Assembly (NCBI GenBank): GCA_039105265.1
Contig: JAPFFF010000006.1
Location: 124,001 to 188,000, forward strand
Direction: 5' to 3'
Source of the DNA: Tritrichomonas musculus
Taxonomy: Eukaryota > Parabasalia > Tritrichomonadida > Tritrichomonadidae
DNA: 64,000 bases
Position numbers and translations under genes: made by a program. This document shows positions 10,965 to 20,681 of the stretch, piece after piece. Every line of letters begins with the position of its first letter. The first letter of the stretch is position 1. The notes under the pieces are model-generated. The model was given only the letters and a program-made list of their open reading frames with translations, made no database searches and was not told the origin of the DNA.

Positions 10965-11057
10965 AAGTAAGTACGTTTAAGAATTTTTTTATTCAATTTT
11001 ATCTTCAATTTTTTCAAATCTTATTTGTCCGATATAATTTGACAGATTTTGTATAAA

Positions 11058-11474
11058 ATGTCAAATGAAAATATTAATTGTTACCGTTCGTATGATGAAC
11101 AAATGAATATCCTTAATGCAATAAATATAGATATTGATGATAATACTGACGATAGCGATATCAAAGATATTAAAAATATGATTTACGATTTATTACATGA
11201 GAAATTCGAAGAACCGCAAATGAATTTAGAACAAAAACAAGAAGAAAAGCAAATAGAAGATAAATCTGAAACTGATTTGGGAACTGATTTGATTATTGAT
11301 TTAACTCGTAAAAAAGAAGTTATGGAAACAAGAGTGAAATATCTGAAAAAAAAAATTGAACTGAAAAAAATGGAATTAGAAAAACTTAATTCGCAGCATG
11401 ATCAAAGTGAACTTAAATTTATTACTTCTCTTCGGGGAATAAGGGATAAGTTAGTGAAAAAGTCGAGTGAGTAA
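11058..11474 (+). CDS. Small coiled-coil protein, unknown
   Basis: A 138-residue protein. I place the start at the ATG of MSNENINCYRS; a TTG three codons upstream is in frame but unlikely as a start. The N-terminal part is acidic. Residues ~85-130 form a clear coiled coil rich in Lys and Glu (MELEKLNSQHDQSELK). No known family is recognised. It shares a 93-bp upstream region with the RAD23-like gene on the opposite strand, so the two may be co-expressed, but that is inference. Confidence 0.7.
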   Translation: MSNENINCYRSYDEQMNILNAINIDIDDNTDDSDIKDIKNMIYDLLHEKFEEPQMNLEQKQEEKQIEDKSETDLGTDLIIDLTRKKEVMETRVKYLKKKIELKKMELEKLNSQHDQSELKFITSLRGIRDKLVKKSSE

Positions 11475-11735
11475 TAGCTTATTTGACAATAAAATCTTAG
11501 ATTTATTTTTTTTTTTTCAAATATGCTGTGTTATTGCTATTATGAAGATAATAAATTTCCAAATATGAATAAAATGTATTTTATTATTTTCTAAAAATTT
11601 TTTATTATTTTGAAAAGTAATCTTTATTTTTATAATATATACTTAGATCTTTATAAAAATTTTTATTTATATCTATATGCATTGAAAACCGAATTTTTTT
11701 TTTAATTATAAATATACAAACCGAATTTTTTTTAA

Positions 11736-13373
11736 TTATTCATTGTCTGGTGAGCTAAATCTGTTCCGTAAATCATCTAATAAGGCTTGTCCTTCTTCAT
11801 CTGAAGTTGAATCAAATAAATCTTCAATTACATTATTCTTTTCTAATACGTATCTTACTAATCCTTCATTTTGATTCATTGCGCAAACTATTCCCTTCAG
11901 CAATTTATTGAAATCGTCACTTTGGCTTTCAATTGTAACTAAAGCTGTTAAATAAGCAGTGCAAAGTACACTATTACAAAAAGCGTAAACAAAGTTTTGA
12001 TTTGGAATTTGTAATAAATAAGATATAAAAACGAAACCAATGACTTTCTGAGAATAACTTTTCTTATCAACTGAATCAAAAAGATTTCCAAAAAATATTT
12101 CATTCGCGAAGTAATGAATAAAATCGGGATATTGATTCAAAATGCTTAAGCAAAGGTTAAGTGAATGAGTAAAAAGATTATTTACATTTTGAAATTGAAG
12201 TGAGTCAATAATATTTGGAATTTGTTTATCTGTTATTGTTTTAAAGTAATTATGAAATTTTGGTGGCATATGCAAGTATAGATTATTCAAAAGTTGAACG
12301 ATAAATGACATTCTGTATGCATCATGTGTTTCATTATAAAATTTGAACGCTAGATTAATCAAATCTTTGTTTTCAAGATAAAACCAATCCAATTTAACCA
12401 GATCACTTAATCCTTTTATTGCTGAATTATAACAATTCACTAATTCATCGTTAAATATTATAAAGGCTTTTTCAGAAATAAATCGGCGGAATTTCATTTC
12501 GACATTATCATCATCCGAAAATCTACTATATTCATTTAAACTAAATAAAATCTGAGCAACTAATCCTGTTTGGCGGCTATCTTTGTTATATTCTTTTAAA
12601 TTTATATATTTTTCTGCTAATCCGAATACAAATTGAAGAAATCCTAGCTCACCTATATGAGGCTTTTTCTTGAAAATTTCTGCCAAGGTTGAATATATAA
12701 TATAGCGGCTGCATTCATTATAATATTTGAAGCACGTCTGAAATCTTATTAAAACACCATAATTAATAATATCAGAGCATAAAAGCACTGAATTTTCAGC
12801 GCAGGCTTTTAAAATAAATAGTCCATATTGGAGCATTATTTGGTCGCTTTGAGATTCAATCATTTCATAATCATCAATTTCTTCTTCTTCATTTTCATTT
12901 GCTTGATTGATTACTATTTCCTCTTTTTCTTTTTCGTTTTCTTCATTTGCCTCTTCTTCCTCTTCTTCAAAATCAAAAGCATCTTCATCTTCATCTTTCT
13001 TGATAACTATGTAGTCACTTAAATGTTGAATAACAGCATTCCTTCTCAATTCAGCTTCGATAATCTTATTAAATTTAGGCATAAAACGATTTAGTTCCAA
13101 CAATAAATCCCTCATTTTTGCAAAAAGAGATCTTCTATTTGTTATTTTCATCTTAGTAAGATAAATATTTCTTTTTAGTACTTTTTCATATAAAAATGAC
13201 ATTACTGTCTCAAAATCACTGCAAATTTTTTTAAAATTTTCACTATTTAAATCCAATTTTTCGGTTTTTTCATTTCCAGCAATCGTAATTTGAAACGGAT
13301 CATATATACCTTTGATAACTAATAGGGGTGCATCTTCTGGCGGACAATCTAGATTGAAACATTTATAGTCCAT
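11736..13373 (-). CDS. Acidic helical protein, unknown
   Basis: A 545-residue protein starting MDYKCFNLDCPPED. The first ~135 residues are mixed. A strongly acidic insert rich in Glu lies at about residues 130-170. The remaining ~370 residues are helical with a pattern like ARM/HEAT repeats. No catalytic motif, signal peptide or membrane segment. It may be a scaffold protein, but I cannot name a family. The upstream sequence on its own strand ends TTTCA-ATG, a TCA next to the start. Confidence 0.8.
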   Translation of the reverse strand: MDYKCFNLDCPPEDAPLLVIKGIYDPFQITIAGNEKTEKLDLNSENFKKICSDFETVMSFLYEKVLKRNIYLTKMKITNRRSLFAKMRDLLLELNRFMPKFNKIIEAELRRNAVIQHLSDYIVIKKDEDEDAFDFEEEEEEANEENEKEKEEIVINQANENEEEEIDDYEMIESQSDQIMLQYGLFILKACAENSVLLCSDIINYGVLIRFQTCFKYYNECSRYIIYSTLAEIFKKKPHIGELGFLQFVFGLAEKYINLKEYNKDSRQTGLVAQILFSLNEYSRFSDDDNVEMKFRRFISEKAFIIFNDELVNCYNSAIKGLSDLVKLDWFYLENKDLINLAFKFYNETHDAYRMSFIVQLLNNLYLHMPPKFHNYFKTITDKQIPNIIDSLQFQNVNNLFTHSLNLCLSILNQYPDFIHYFANEIFFGNLFDSVDKKSYSQKVIGFVFISYLLQIPNQNFVYAFCNSVLCTAYLTALVTIESQSDDFNKLLKGIVCAMNQNEGLVRYVLEKNNVIEDLFDSTSDEEGQALLDDLRNRFSSPDNE

Positions 13374-13735
13374 TGAAAGAGGAAGTAAAATAATAAAATT
13401 TTCTTATTAAAAGGAAGAAATTTCTAATTCAAAATTTCATGAGATTATTTGGTATCAGATTCAGAAAAAAGATGAGATAAAAATAATTTTTATCATAAAA
13501 CTTATTAAGTTTAATTTAAAATATTATTATTATTTAAATTAAATATTCTATAATGATTAAAATAATCATATAAATATATCATAAATGTATTTTTTGTTAT
13601 TTATGATAAAAATTGATATTCAAAAAATTGAACTCTAGAGTTCATCGATTTAATAAAAACTTGAAAGTTATTCAAAAAATTAATTTTTCTTCTTTATAAA
13701 ATGCATTTATTCAAATAATTAAAATTTCAAAAAAA

Positions 13736-13823
13736 AAACTTCAGCCAGATCATTTAATTTTCTGCTAATATAACGATGATATAATGATTTGGTTGAAGTT
13801 TAGTGCTTTTCAACCAAATAATT
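13736..13823. repeat. Stem-loop with an alternative partner arm
   Basis: Arm A (13736-13754) pairs with arm B (13783-13801) over 19 positions, with two G-U pairs and no mismatch, across a 28-nt loop. Arm B can instead pair with arm C (13811-13823), 12 of 13 positions, across a 15-nt loop. The two pairings exclude each other. It could be a structured RNA, a regulatory site or the remains of a small palindromic element; nothing here decides. Confidence 0.5.
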
Positions 13824-14302
13824 AGGTAAAAAAGATCAAATCTTTTTTTTATAATTAAATTCAGATATGACTGTAAAAAACGAATGAAAGTTGCTTATAT
13901 ATATCAGAAAATGTAATATTTTTGCACTGCACACTTAAACGCTTAATTTCAAATGTTATTTATATTCTGATTGAAAAAGGCATTGGATGAATCTAAAATA
14001 CCATCATGATATTAAAAATTATCACTCACAATCATGATTATATTGTACAATATAAATATATATTATCTTTTTCGAAGCCAGAAATGCCATTATTTTCTTT
14101 GAAAATCAATTTAAAGAAATTTCAAAGAAAATTTTAATTTCAATCATACAATTATAAAAATGTTTTTATAGTTAGTAAATTGATGTATTTAACTAAATAC
14201 AATATGAACTTCGGTGATGTTTTGATATTCAAAAATAGAGATTGAAAAAAAACTGTTCATCATCTATTGCAAATTTGAAACTTTTTCAATTGGCTATAAT
14301 TT

Positions 14303-14308
14303 TCATTT
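14303..14308 (+). promoter_or_regulatory. Putative initiator (Inr) of the tetraspanin-like gene
   Basis: TCATTT lies 8-10 nt before the ATG at 14313, inside TTTTCATTTTCAA. Trichomonad core promoters are known to use a TCA(+1)YW initiator with very short 5' leaders; this is the best match in the window. Confidence 0.6.
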
Positions 14309-14312
14309 TCAA

Positions 14313-14960
14313 ATGGGTTGTGATCAGTGCCTCAGAGGCTTTGGCTTCACAATTTTATCTCTCATAACAATTGGTGCTTCAACAGCTTTATTTGCAATTG
14401 CCCTATTTTTTATAGCTACAAAGTTCAAGGATATTTCAAATAGTTTACTTATTATTGTTGTTATTGCTCTTTGTGTTTCTGTCCTCGTTTTATTATTCGC
14501 ATTTTATGCATCATGCAAAGGAAATAAATGTGTTCGAACTATTTTAGTATTTATCTACATAATTTACGCACTTATTGTTGGTGCAGCAGCTATTTTCCTC
14601 TTTGCATTTAAAGGAAAATTAATGGGTCTGATTTCAGATGGTGTTGAGAAAAATAATTCTGATTTAATCCATTCAATTCAAGAAGGTTTTGATTGTAAGA
14701 TGGATTCAAACATTACAACAAATGGTACTGTTTATTATTTCTATGGTTCTGAATGCGAAGATAAAGTCAATTCCTTCTACAAAGCAAAACTCCCTCCTAT
14801 TGGTGGATGCTTAGTTGGTATTTTTGTTATTCTTGTTATTGGTATTGTATTATCATTTAGATACCTATGTTGTGTTAAAGAGACCCAAGATCTTTCAACT
14901 ACAGAGCCTATTAACAAGAATAAAGACTCTTTGAACTCTCCATTAACATATGGATGGTAA
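14313..14960 (+). CDS. Tetraspanin-like four-pass membrane protein
   Basis: A 215-residue protein with four hydrophobic segments at about residues 10-33, 44-67, 76-100 and 163-184. The first loop is short. The second, larger loop (~101-160) holds two cysteines (FDCKM and SECED) and two potential N-glycosylation sites (NNSD, NIT). Juxtamembrane cysteines flank the membrane segments (CDQC near the N-terminus, CC after segment 4), where palmitoylation occurs in tetraspanins. The CCG motif that marks classical tetraspanins is absent, so the family call rests on topology. Trichomonads have a known tetraspanin family at the surface and in endosomes. The stop codon reads TAAA, fitting a stop-overlapping polyadenylation signal. 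Confidence 0.75.
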   Translation: MGCDQCLRGFGFTILSLITIGASTALFAIALFFIATKFKDISNSLLIIVVIALCVSVLVLLFAFYASCKGNKCVRTILVFIYIIYALIVGAAAIFLFAFKGKLMGLISDGVEKNNSDLIHSIQEGFDCKMDSNITTNGTVYYFYGSECEDKVNSFYKAKLPPIGGCLVGIFVILVIGIVLSFRYLCCVKETQDLSTTEPINKNKDSLNSPLTYGW

Positions 14961-15279
14961 ATTTTTTGATAAAATTAATTTTTATTTATTTTATATGTTT
15001 TTAATTATTGATTATAATATTTTGAATAGCAATATTCATCATTGATGAATTGCTATTGAATAAGAAATTGTTCTCCAGCTTTTTTAGAGAACTAATAGAA
15101 AAAAAATATTTGATGTGATCTCAAAAAAAAAAAAAAAACAATAAACAAGATGTTTAATAAAAACAAGATTTGAAATTAATATATTAAAAAATGGTATGGG
15201 TGCAAAATAGCATGGTATATTATTAAAGATATTCGATCGACGCACGATTGGTCTCAAAAATCTATTTTAATCAATTATC
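14961..15279. other. Convergent intergenic region with imperfect hairpin
   Basis: Spacer of 319 bp between convergent genes. An imperfect hairpin lies at 15025-15057 (AATAGCAATATTCATCA against TGATGAATTGCTATT, with a 2-nt bulge and almost no loop). A run of A follows at 15123-15138. It might mark 3' ends, but trichomonads are not known to need hairpin terminators. Confidence 0.5.
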
Positions 15280-17211
15280 TTAATCATTTGGATGCGCTTG
15301 ATTATCTTTAATATTGGTATCTTCTTGAGAATTTGTATCTTCTTGAGTATTTGTATCTTCTTGAGCATTTGTATCATCTTGAGCATTTGTATCGTCTTGA
15401 GCATTTGTATCATCTTGTTGATTTTGCTCTTTGTTTTCATCTTTTAACTGTAAATTAGGCTGAAATGAGTTTGCTGCTTCTTTCATTGTATAATTTAGAG
15501 TTGATTTATCATCCAAATTTTGCAATTGAACGTCACCAAATTTATTTGACATATCTTTCATTCCTTTTTCTACTTTTTCACTTCCCATTTCAGGTTTTTT
15601 AAGTTCTATGTCACCGATCTTTGATGCTGCCATTGATGCATTTTCTTTCACAATATCTGCATCAGTTCTTGCTTGTCTAATTTCACCACCTTGTAAAAGG
15701 TCATCAGGAGCCATTCCATCAACCATATCTTTCATCATTGGATCGATATCTACATCTTGGACTTGAAGATTAGAATGGCCAATTTGGCTTGTAACAGTAT
15801 TAATATTATCTGCAACTCTGGCACTTGCTGGTTTCTTTAATTCTTCTTCATCCTCATCTTCAATTCCATTTGCACGTTGGTAAGAAGAGTCGCTTTCAGC
15901 CCATTGATATTGAAGTAAAGAAATTTCGTTATCAGTAAGTTTTTTCTTTTTATTTTTAAGGCAGCAGCACACAATTATTCCAATAATAATTCCGAAAAAG
16001 ATAACAAAAAATAAGACAACAAGTAAAATTTCATACCAATGGAGAGGATTGTTTTTATAATCAACTTTTTGTTGATTTGCTATAGCAACTCCTAATGTGT
16101 ATGAGAGCTCTAAGCCATTTATTTCGTTTGTAGCAATGAGATTAGTAGCATCATTAACACCAAGGCCTCTTTGTAAAAAATTGGTAATGTATGCAGCATA
16201 TATGCAATAGCGACCAATATACTCGTTGTCTGGGTTTTCTGTAACAACTTCTGAATATTCTCTACTGCAAAATTCTTTTCCTTTTGCTACGTATTCGGAA
16301 ATTTTGGCTTTCTCTGCTAAATTGAAAAATTGACGAGTGTAATACACAGTAGACAGGCCATATAGCTGTTGATATTCAACTAAAGGTATGTTTTCAAAAA
16401 TGCAGTTAAGACCTTTTTTACAATTTTTTGTCTTAAGTATGTTTTGAGAAATAATGTCGTAACATTGATCAAAATTACCTGCGCCATTTACAATGAAGTG
16501 TTGATGATTTGCTTTATATCCTTTCAAAAAGCAAGGAGATGTAACTTCTGATGTTCCTGCTTTTGCAGCTAGTGAAACTGTATGATTAATGATAACTTCA
16601 TCTATGCCTAAGCCAATGAATACTGGAGCAAATATATCAAAAGAACGAGTAGGAAGTAAAACTGAAGTTGCCCATTCTTTAAGATTCTTTGTTGATCTAA
16701 TGTTAGCAGCAAAATTGGCATTCTGTGAAGCAATCTCAATAGATCCAATGAGTGTTTGGCAATTTGGTATATTTCCAACAAGTGTATTTAATGCAATCCA
16801 TAAAAAAGAAGCCTCAGATGTCTGAGTAAGAACTTGGCATGCGTATTTATCAACTGTGAAAGTACCATCTTTAACTAAATACTCACGAGTTGATTTGGTT
16901 ATAGATATTTGTTCTGACCTATCTAATTGGCGCATTGATGAGGTGCCATAAACTTCGATTGAAGCAGTTTTTTGATCACTTAGGGGAATAACTGTTTTTG
17001 CCCATGCAAGCAAAGGATCAAAAATATTTTTTATTGCATTAACATCATGTACTGCATTAGATAAGGGAATTCTCACAGATTCTCTACCTATTAATTTGAA
17101 TTGTGTTAATGAATCTGATTCATTATAAGAATAAGCATTCATTCGTGTTGCAGTGCTACCGGCATCAGTAATTAAATAATATCTAATGAGAAAAATAAAA
17201 AATAGAATCAT
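15280..17211 (-). CDS. Ecto-apyrase / NTPDase (GDA1/CD39 family), membrane anchored
   Basis: A 643-residue protein. A short hydrophobic N-terminus runs straight into apyrase conserved region 1, DAGSTATR at residues 16-23. ACR2-like YGTSSMRQL is at 88-96, ACR3-like EASFLWIALNTLVG at 133-146, and an ACR4-like segment (IGSIEIASQNANF) at 155-167, where the usual GGAS(T/S)Q is weak. The domain ends before one long membrane segment at about 392-419, followed by CCC and a ~220-residue cytosolic tail that ends in tandem DTNAQ(E/D) repeats. The family hydrolyses nucleoside tri- and diphosphates outside the cell or in the secretory lumen. The very short N-terminus may serve as signal anchor; a longer upstream start is not seen. 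Degenerate ACR4 leaves activity uncertain. Confidence 0.85.
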   Translation of the reverse strand: MILFFIFLIRYYLITDAGSTATRMNAYSYNESDSLTQFKLIGRESVRIPLSNAVHDVNAIKNIFDPLLAWAKTVIPLSDQKTASIEVYGTSSMRQLDRSEQISITKSTREYLVKDGTFTVDKYACQVLTQTSEASFLWIALNTLVGNIPNCQTLIGSIEIASQNANFAANIRSTKNLKEWATSVLLPTRSFDIFAPVFIGLGIDEVIINHTVSLAAKAGTSEVTSPCFLKGYKANHQHFIVNGAGNFDQCYDIISQNILKTKNCKKGLNCIFENIPLVEYQQLYGLSTVYYTRQFFNLAEKAKISEYVAKGKEFCSREYSEVVTENPDNEYIGRYCIYAAYITNFLQRGLGVNDATNLIATNEINGLELSYTLGVAIANQQKVDYKNNPLHWYEILLVVLFFVIFFGIIIGIIVCCCLKNKKKKLTDNEISLLQYQWAESDSSYQRANGIEDEDEEELKKPASARVADNINTVTSQIGHSNLQVQDVDIDPMMKDMVDGMAPDDLLQGGEIRQARTDADIVKENASMAASKIGDIELKKPEMGSEKVEKGMKDMSNKFGDVQLQNLDDKSTLNYTMKEAANSFQPNLQLKDENKEQNQQDDTNAQDDTNAQDDTNAQEDTNTQEDTNSQEDTNIKDNQAHPND

Positions 17212-17274
17212 TTAAAATTTTAAAAACGAACAATTTTCTATGAAAAAGTTTTTAATAATAAAAATATATATATA

Positions 17275-20154
17275 TTACTCATTTCTTTCGTTTTCTTCTT
17301 CTTCCTCTTCATTATCAGGTTTAAACTCTTCTATTTGATATATTTTCATGATTGGATGTTTGTCGTACGAAACAAAATAAGAGCTTTCAGAAGAATAAAT
17401 TTCGGCAAAAGTTTTATCTTTCGGTATTTTATTTGTCAATAAATATTGTCTCAGTTCTAGAAATTGTCCCCTAACTTCAGGATTAATAACTCTATCAATT
17501 AAAATTATAATCATATATCTCATTTCCTCACTTACAATTTGACCAGTTTCTACTAGATATTTTATAAATGGAATTATCATATCTGTATTAATTTGAGGTG
17601 CTGCTAAAAATCCAGCAAGTTTTAGAATATTGCCGCCAAGTTCATGATCTTTTGGTAAATAATCGTCTAAAATTTTGTTATCTTCATCAGTTGGCTTGCC
17701 ATCATCTACAAATTTGCAAAAGAACATCACATCATCTGGTGAAATACTTATCTGATCAAAAAATCCTAATTCAAAGATACGAGTAATTAAAGTAAACAGC
17801 ATCAATGCATCAAATGTTGCTAGCATAGGTCGTGGATCACGAGAACTGGTTGAGTTATACAATTTAGAAACATGTTTTTTAAGCATATCCATCATATAAT
17901 TAATAAAGTCTTGATCAACCATAAGTGGGTGATCAGAAACGAAATGAATAATGGGGACAACCCATTCTCCATAAATTTCAATTCTACTATATTTTTGTAT
18001 TTGGCTGATATAAAAGTAGGTCCAATCTTTGGCATCTTGTGCTTTTGAAATAATAGCTGACAAAAATTCTGTACATTCGGCCACAAAAGACCATTCATCG
18101 CCGATAATGATTAGCAAGTTTGCTAAATTTCGAATTCTCTCAAGATTAAATTGTTTTAGATCTGTGATTTCAATAATTCTCGCCATTTTTTCCAAATTGT
18201 CATGAAAATATCTCATCGAATAATTGAACTCCTTTGTGCCAGAAGTTTCCCATGGAATTCCAATATATGAGGAATCATCATTATTTTTAATATCTGTTAC
18301 GAACTCCTTCAGTAATTCTTCACAACGAGTCATGTAAATATCAAACGTCTTAATTAAATTGTCAACATTTTGGGTTTCTAATGCAAATTTGTTCATTAAT
18401 GTTATTGCATGATTTGTGAAACAAAGGTTAATGTTATCGCTAATAAATTGAAACAATTGATCTATTGGGATAGTCACTAGTTTTAAATCCATCAGTCCAT
18501 CAATTAAAATGCATAAAATTGTAAAGAAAATCGATTTAAAACTATTGTTTAAATTTAAATTTTGTATTATGCCCACTAAACGAGCAGCTTCATCATTAAT
18601 TAAAGGGATTTCATTTTCTTTCAAAATATAAAAACTTGAGGCAATTAAAAAATAATAAGTCAAAATAAAAACAACAGACTGCAAGTTACTAAAGCAAGCA
18701 CTTGTAAATAAGTTTGATAATATATTTGATCCCGCATTCAAAAATTTGAGTGTTAAAGCATGTAAACAAAGTAGAAATTCCTCACCTTTTAATTGAGCTT
18801 GTATTGTAATTATATTAATTATTGACAAAAGATAAAAATGCTGTTCTTGTAATTTAGTATTATCAACTGAGAGTAAAAAGGGCAAAAACATCGCGATCAG
18901 TGAAGTGCCATTACTATTGTCGTTATTATTATTATCTTTGTTAGGTCTAATTAATTCCAAAAGAAATTGCGCCGTAATTTGTCTATTTGAATATAGTTTT
19001 GATTCGAAATTAATGTCATACGTATCGTAAAAAAAGTGCTCTTCGGATTCCAAAACCTCATCAATATCATCTTTTGTTAAATTAATTATGTGGAAAATGA
19101 GGTTCACAAAATATTCTGCTTCTTCTTTTGTGTTTTTAATATGGTAAAGATCAAAATTGTAGAATAATAATTTTATTATCTTTTTTGAGCAATGGTATTG
19201 TGAAGAACTGATTAAGCTTAATGCCTGGTCATATATTAAATCGTAAGATTTTTTTATAAATACTTTTATTGAAGGTTCTTTATGGTGCTTATGACTTTTA
19301 TAGGTTGAAGTAAATTCTTTGATAAATTCCAAAATATAATTAATAAAATCAACTTCAAACATAAATTCTGGATTACAAGCAGCATTTGAAATCTGACTAT
19401 ATTTGCTAATAAAATTTTGATTAATTTGTGAAAAATAAAGAATAAGCATGTCAATTGGAACTGATTCGTCTAATATCGACAGAAATAAATATCGTTGCAA
19501 ATCTTTAAATATAGTTTGATAAACCATTCTAGCAACATAAAATGTAAAGTCGCATTCTCTTGATTTTGATAAAAAATGCATTACAAGTTGTATCATCATT
19601 TCATGATTTTCAGGTGTTAATTTGATTTTACTCGTGAAAATCATTGCAATAATTTGATGATATGGAGTTTGATATTGGTTTTTTAATAATATAGTAACAT
19701 ATGGATTTAATATTTCTGATATAGTTGAATCATTGCAGCATAAATTGCCGAAGACTGATAATAAATGATAAAAGCAATCGATCATATCTTTGTTTTGAAA
19801 AAGAGAAGCAGCATATGGAAGTAGGTATAAAACTGATGATATTAAACAATTTTTATATTCAGGATCTTCTTTGCAATATCGTCTTATTGCTGGAATTTTT
19901 GAAATAAGATGGTCAAAGTATCCTGTTGCAGTTATTAAATATCTTTGATAAACTTCATTTTCATCAACCAATACTGCTCTAATCATTTCTAAAAGGTAAA
20001 AAAGAGTATTAGTATCACTTTCTATTTCTTGCAATTTTTTGGCATTATTAATTGAATCTTGAGAAGAGAATGAAAGAAGAAAGTTTTGAAAAAATGCTTG
20101 TACATTCTCTCTGATACCATCTGGTATCATAAAGTTAGAGTTGGATGGATACAT
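17275..20154 (-). CDS. HEAT/ARM-like protein, possibly importin-beta-like
   Basis: A 959-residue, almost wholly helical protein. Its N-terminus (residues ~15-90, with an AKKLQEIESDTNTLFYLLEMI-like helix pair) resembles the importin-beta N-terminal domain in pattern: a first helix with ~30 residues of A-x-x-x-L-x-x-x-x, then a leucine-rich helix. The rest continues as solenoid repeats and ends in an acidic Glu/Asn tail. If the resemblance holds, it is a nuclear transport receptor; it could equally be another solenoid scaffold. The start is supported by TCACTA 4 nt before the ATG on the minus strand, a good trichomonad initiator. It lies 63 bp upstream of the apyrase gene on the same strand. 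Confidence 0.8.
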   Translation of the reverse strand: MYPSNSNFMIPDGIRENVQAFFQNFLLSFSSQDSINNAKKLQEIESDTNTLFYLLEMIRAVLVDENEVYQRYLITATGYFDHLISKIPAIRRYCKEDPEYKNCLISSVLYLLPYAASLFQNKDMIDCFYHLLSVFGNLCCNDSTISEILNPYVTILLKNQYQTPYHQIIAMIFTSKIKLTPENHEMMIQLVMHFLSKSRECDFTFYVARMVYQTIFKDLQRYLFLSILDESVPIDMLILYFSQINQNFISKYSQISNAACNPEFMFEVDFINYILEFIKEFTSTYKSHKHHKEPSIKVFIKKSYDLIYDQALSLISSSQYHCSKKIIKLLFYNFDLYHIKNTKEEAEYFVNLIFHIINLTKDDIDEVLESEEHFFYDTYDINFESKLYSNRQITAQFLLELIRPNKDNNNNDNSNGTSLIAMFLPFLLSVDNTKLQEQHFYLLSIINIITIQAQLKGEEFLLCLHALTLKFLNAGSNILSNLFTSACFSNLQSVVFILTYYFLIASSFYILKENEIPLINDEAARLVGIIQNLNLNNSFKSIFFTILCILIDGLMDLKLVTIPIDQLFQFISDNINLCFTNHAITLMNKFALETQNVDNLIKTFDIYMTRCEELLKEFVTDIKNNDDSSYIGIPWETSGTKEFNYSMRYFHDNLEKMARIIEITDLKQFNLERIRNLANLLIIIGDEWSFVAECTEFLSAIISKAQDAKDWTYFYISQIQKYSRIEIYGEWVVPIIHFVSDHPLMVDQDFINYMMDMLKKHVSKLYNSTSSRDPRPMLATFDALMLFTLITRIFELGFFDQISISPDDVMFFCKFVDDGKPTDEDNKILDDYLPKDHELGGNILKLAGFLAAPQINTDMIIPFIKYLVETGQIVSEEMRYMIIILIDRVINPEVRGQFLELRQYLLTNKIPKDKTFAEIYSSESSYFVSYDKHPIMKIYQIEEFKPDNEEEEEENERNE

Positions 20155-20681
20155 TAGTGAAATTTAATAAAAAATTATGATTTTTACTTACCTAAAATTT
20201 TAATTCAAATATTTGATGTTTGGCTATTTTGTGAACTTTTATATAGTTTCAAAATTTTTAAAAGTTAATCATTTTTATAATCTGAAACATTGATAAATTT
20301 TTTATATTAAGAAATATAATATTTAGTGGAAATTGTTTGGGAATTTTCCATGGAAATTATTCACAAAAATTTCTTTGATAAGAATAAAACGGGAAAAAAT
20401 AGTAAATGAAGCACCAGTGTTTATAAAAAGCAATTTATTATAAATAGAAAAAGAAGAAGGGAAAAAAAAAAAATAGATGCCAATATTGGAATTCGAAAAA
20501 TAATTTTTTTTTTTTATATATATATACATACAAATGCATAAAAATAGATCGGATTCTAGTTGATTGTAATGAAACAGTGATGTCAAAAAAAAAAAAAAAA
20601 AAAAAAAAAAACATTAAATTGGCATATTATAACGTTTTTGACATGTTCTGAAAAAGTTGTATTATTTTTTGAATTTTTGAA
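20155..20681. other. Intergenic spacer with a 27-A run
   Basis: Spacer of 527 bp between two genes on the minus strand. It includes (TA)n at about 20516-20526 and an uninterrupted run of 27 A at 20585-20611. A short open stretch at 20323-20586 is Phe/Ile/Tyr-biased and runs into the homopolymer; I do not consider it a gene. Confidence 0.6.

Larger units (their letters stand above)
13374..14312. other. Intergenic region between divergent genes, 939 bp
   Basis: Very AT-rich spacer between two divergently transcribed genes. It contains the alternative-hairpin sequence at 13736-13823 (listed separately) and the promoter of the tetraspanin-like gene at its right end. No protein-coding stretch or tRNA is visible. 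Confidence 0.6.

Noticed and set aside
20323-20586. 87-codon open stretch on the minus strand
   Set aside because: Biased composition, overlaps TA and A runs, lies in a gene spacer, no recognisable motif.
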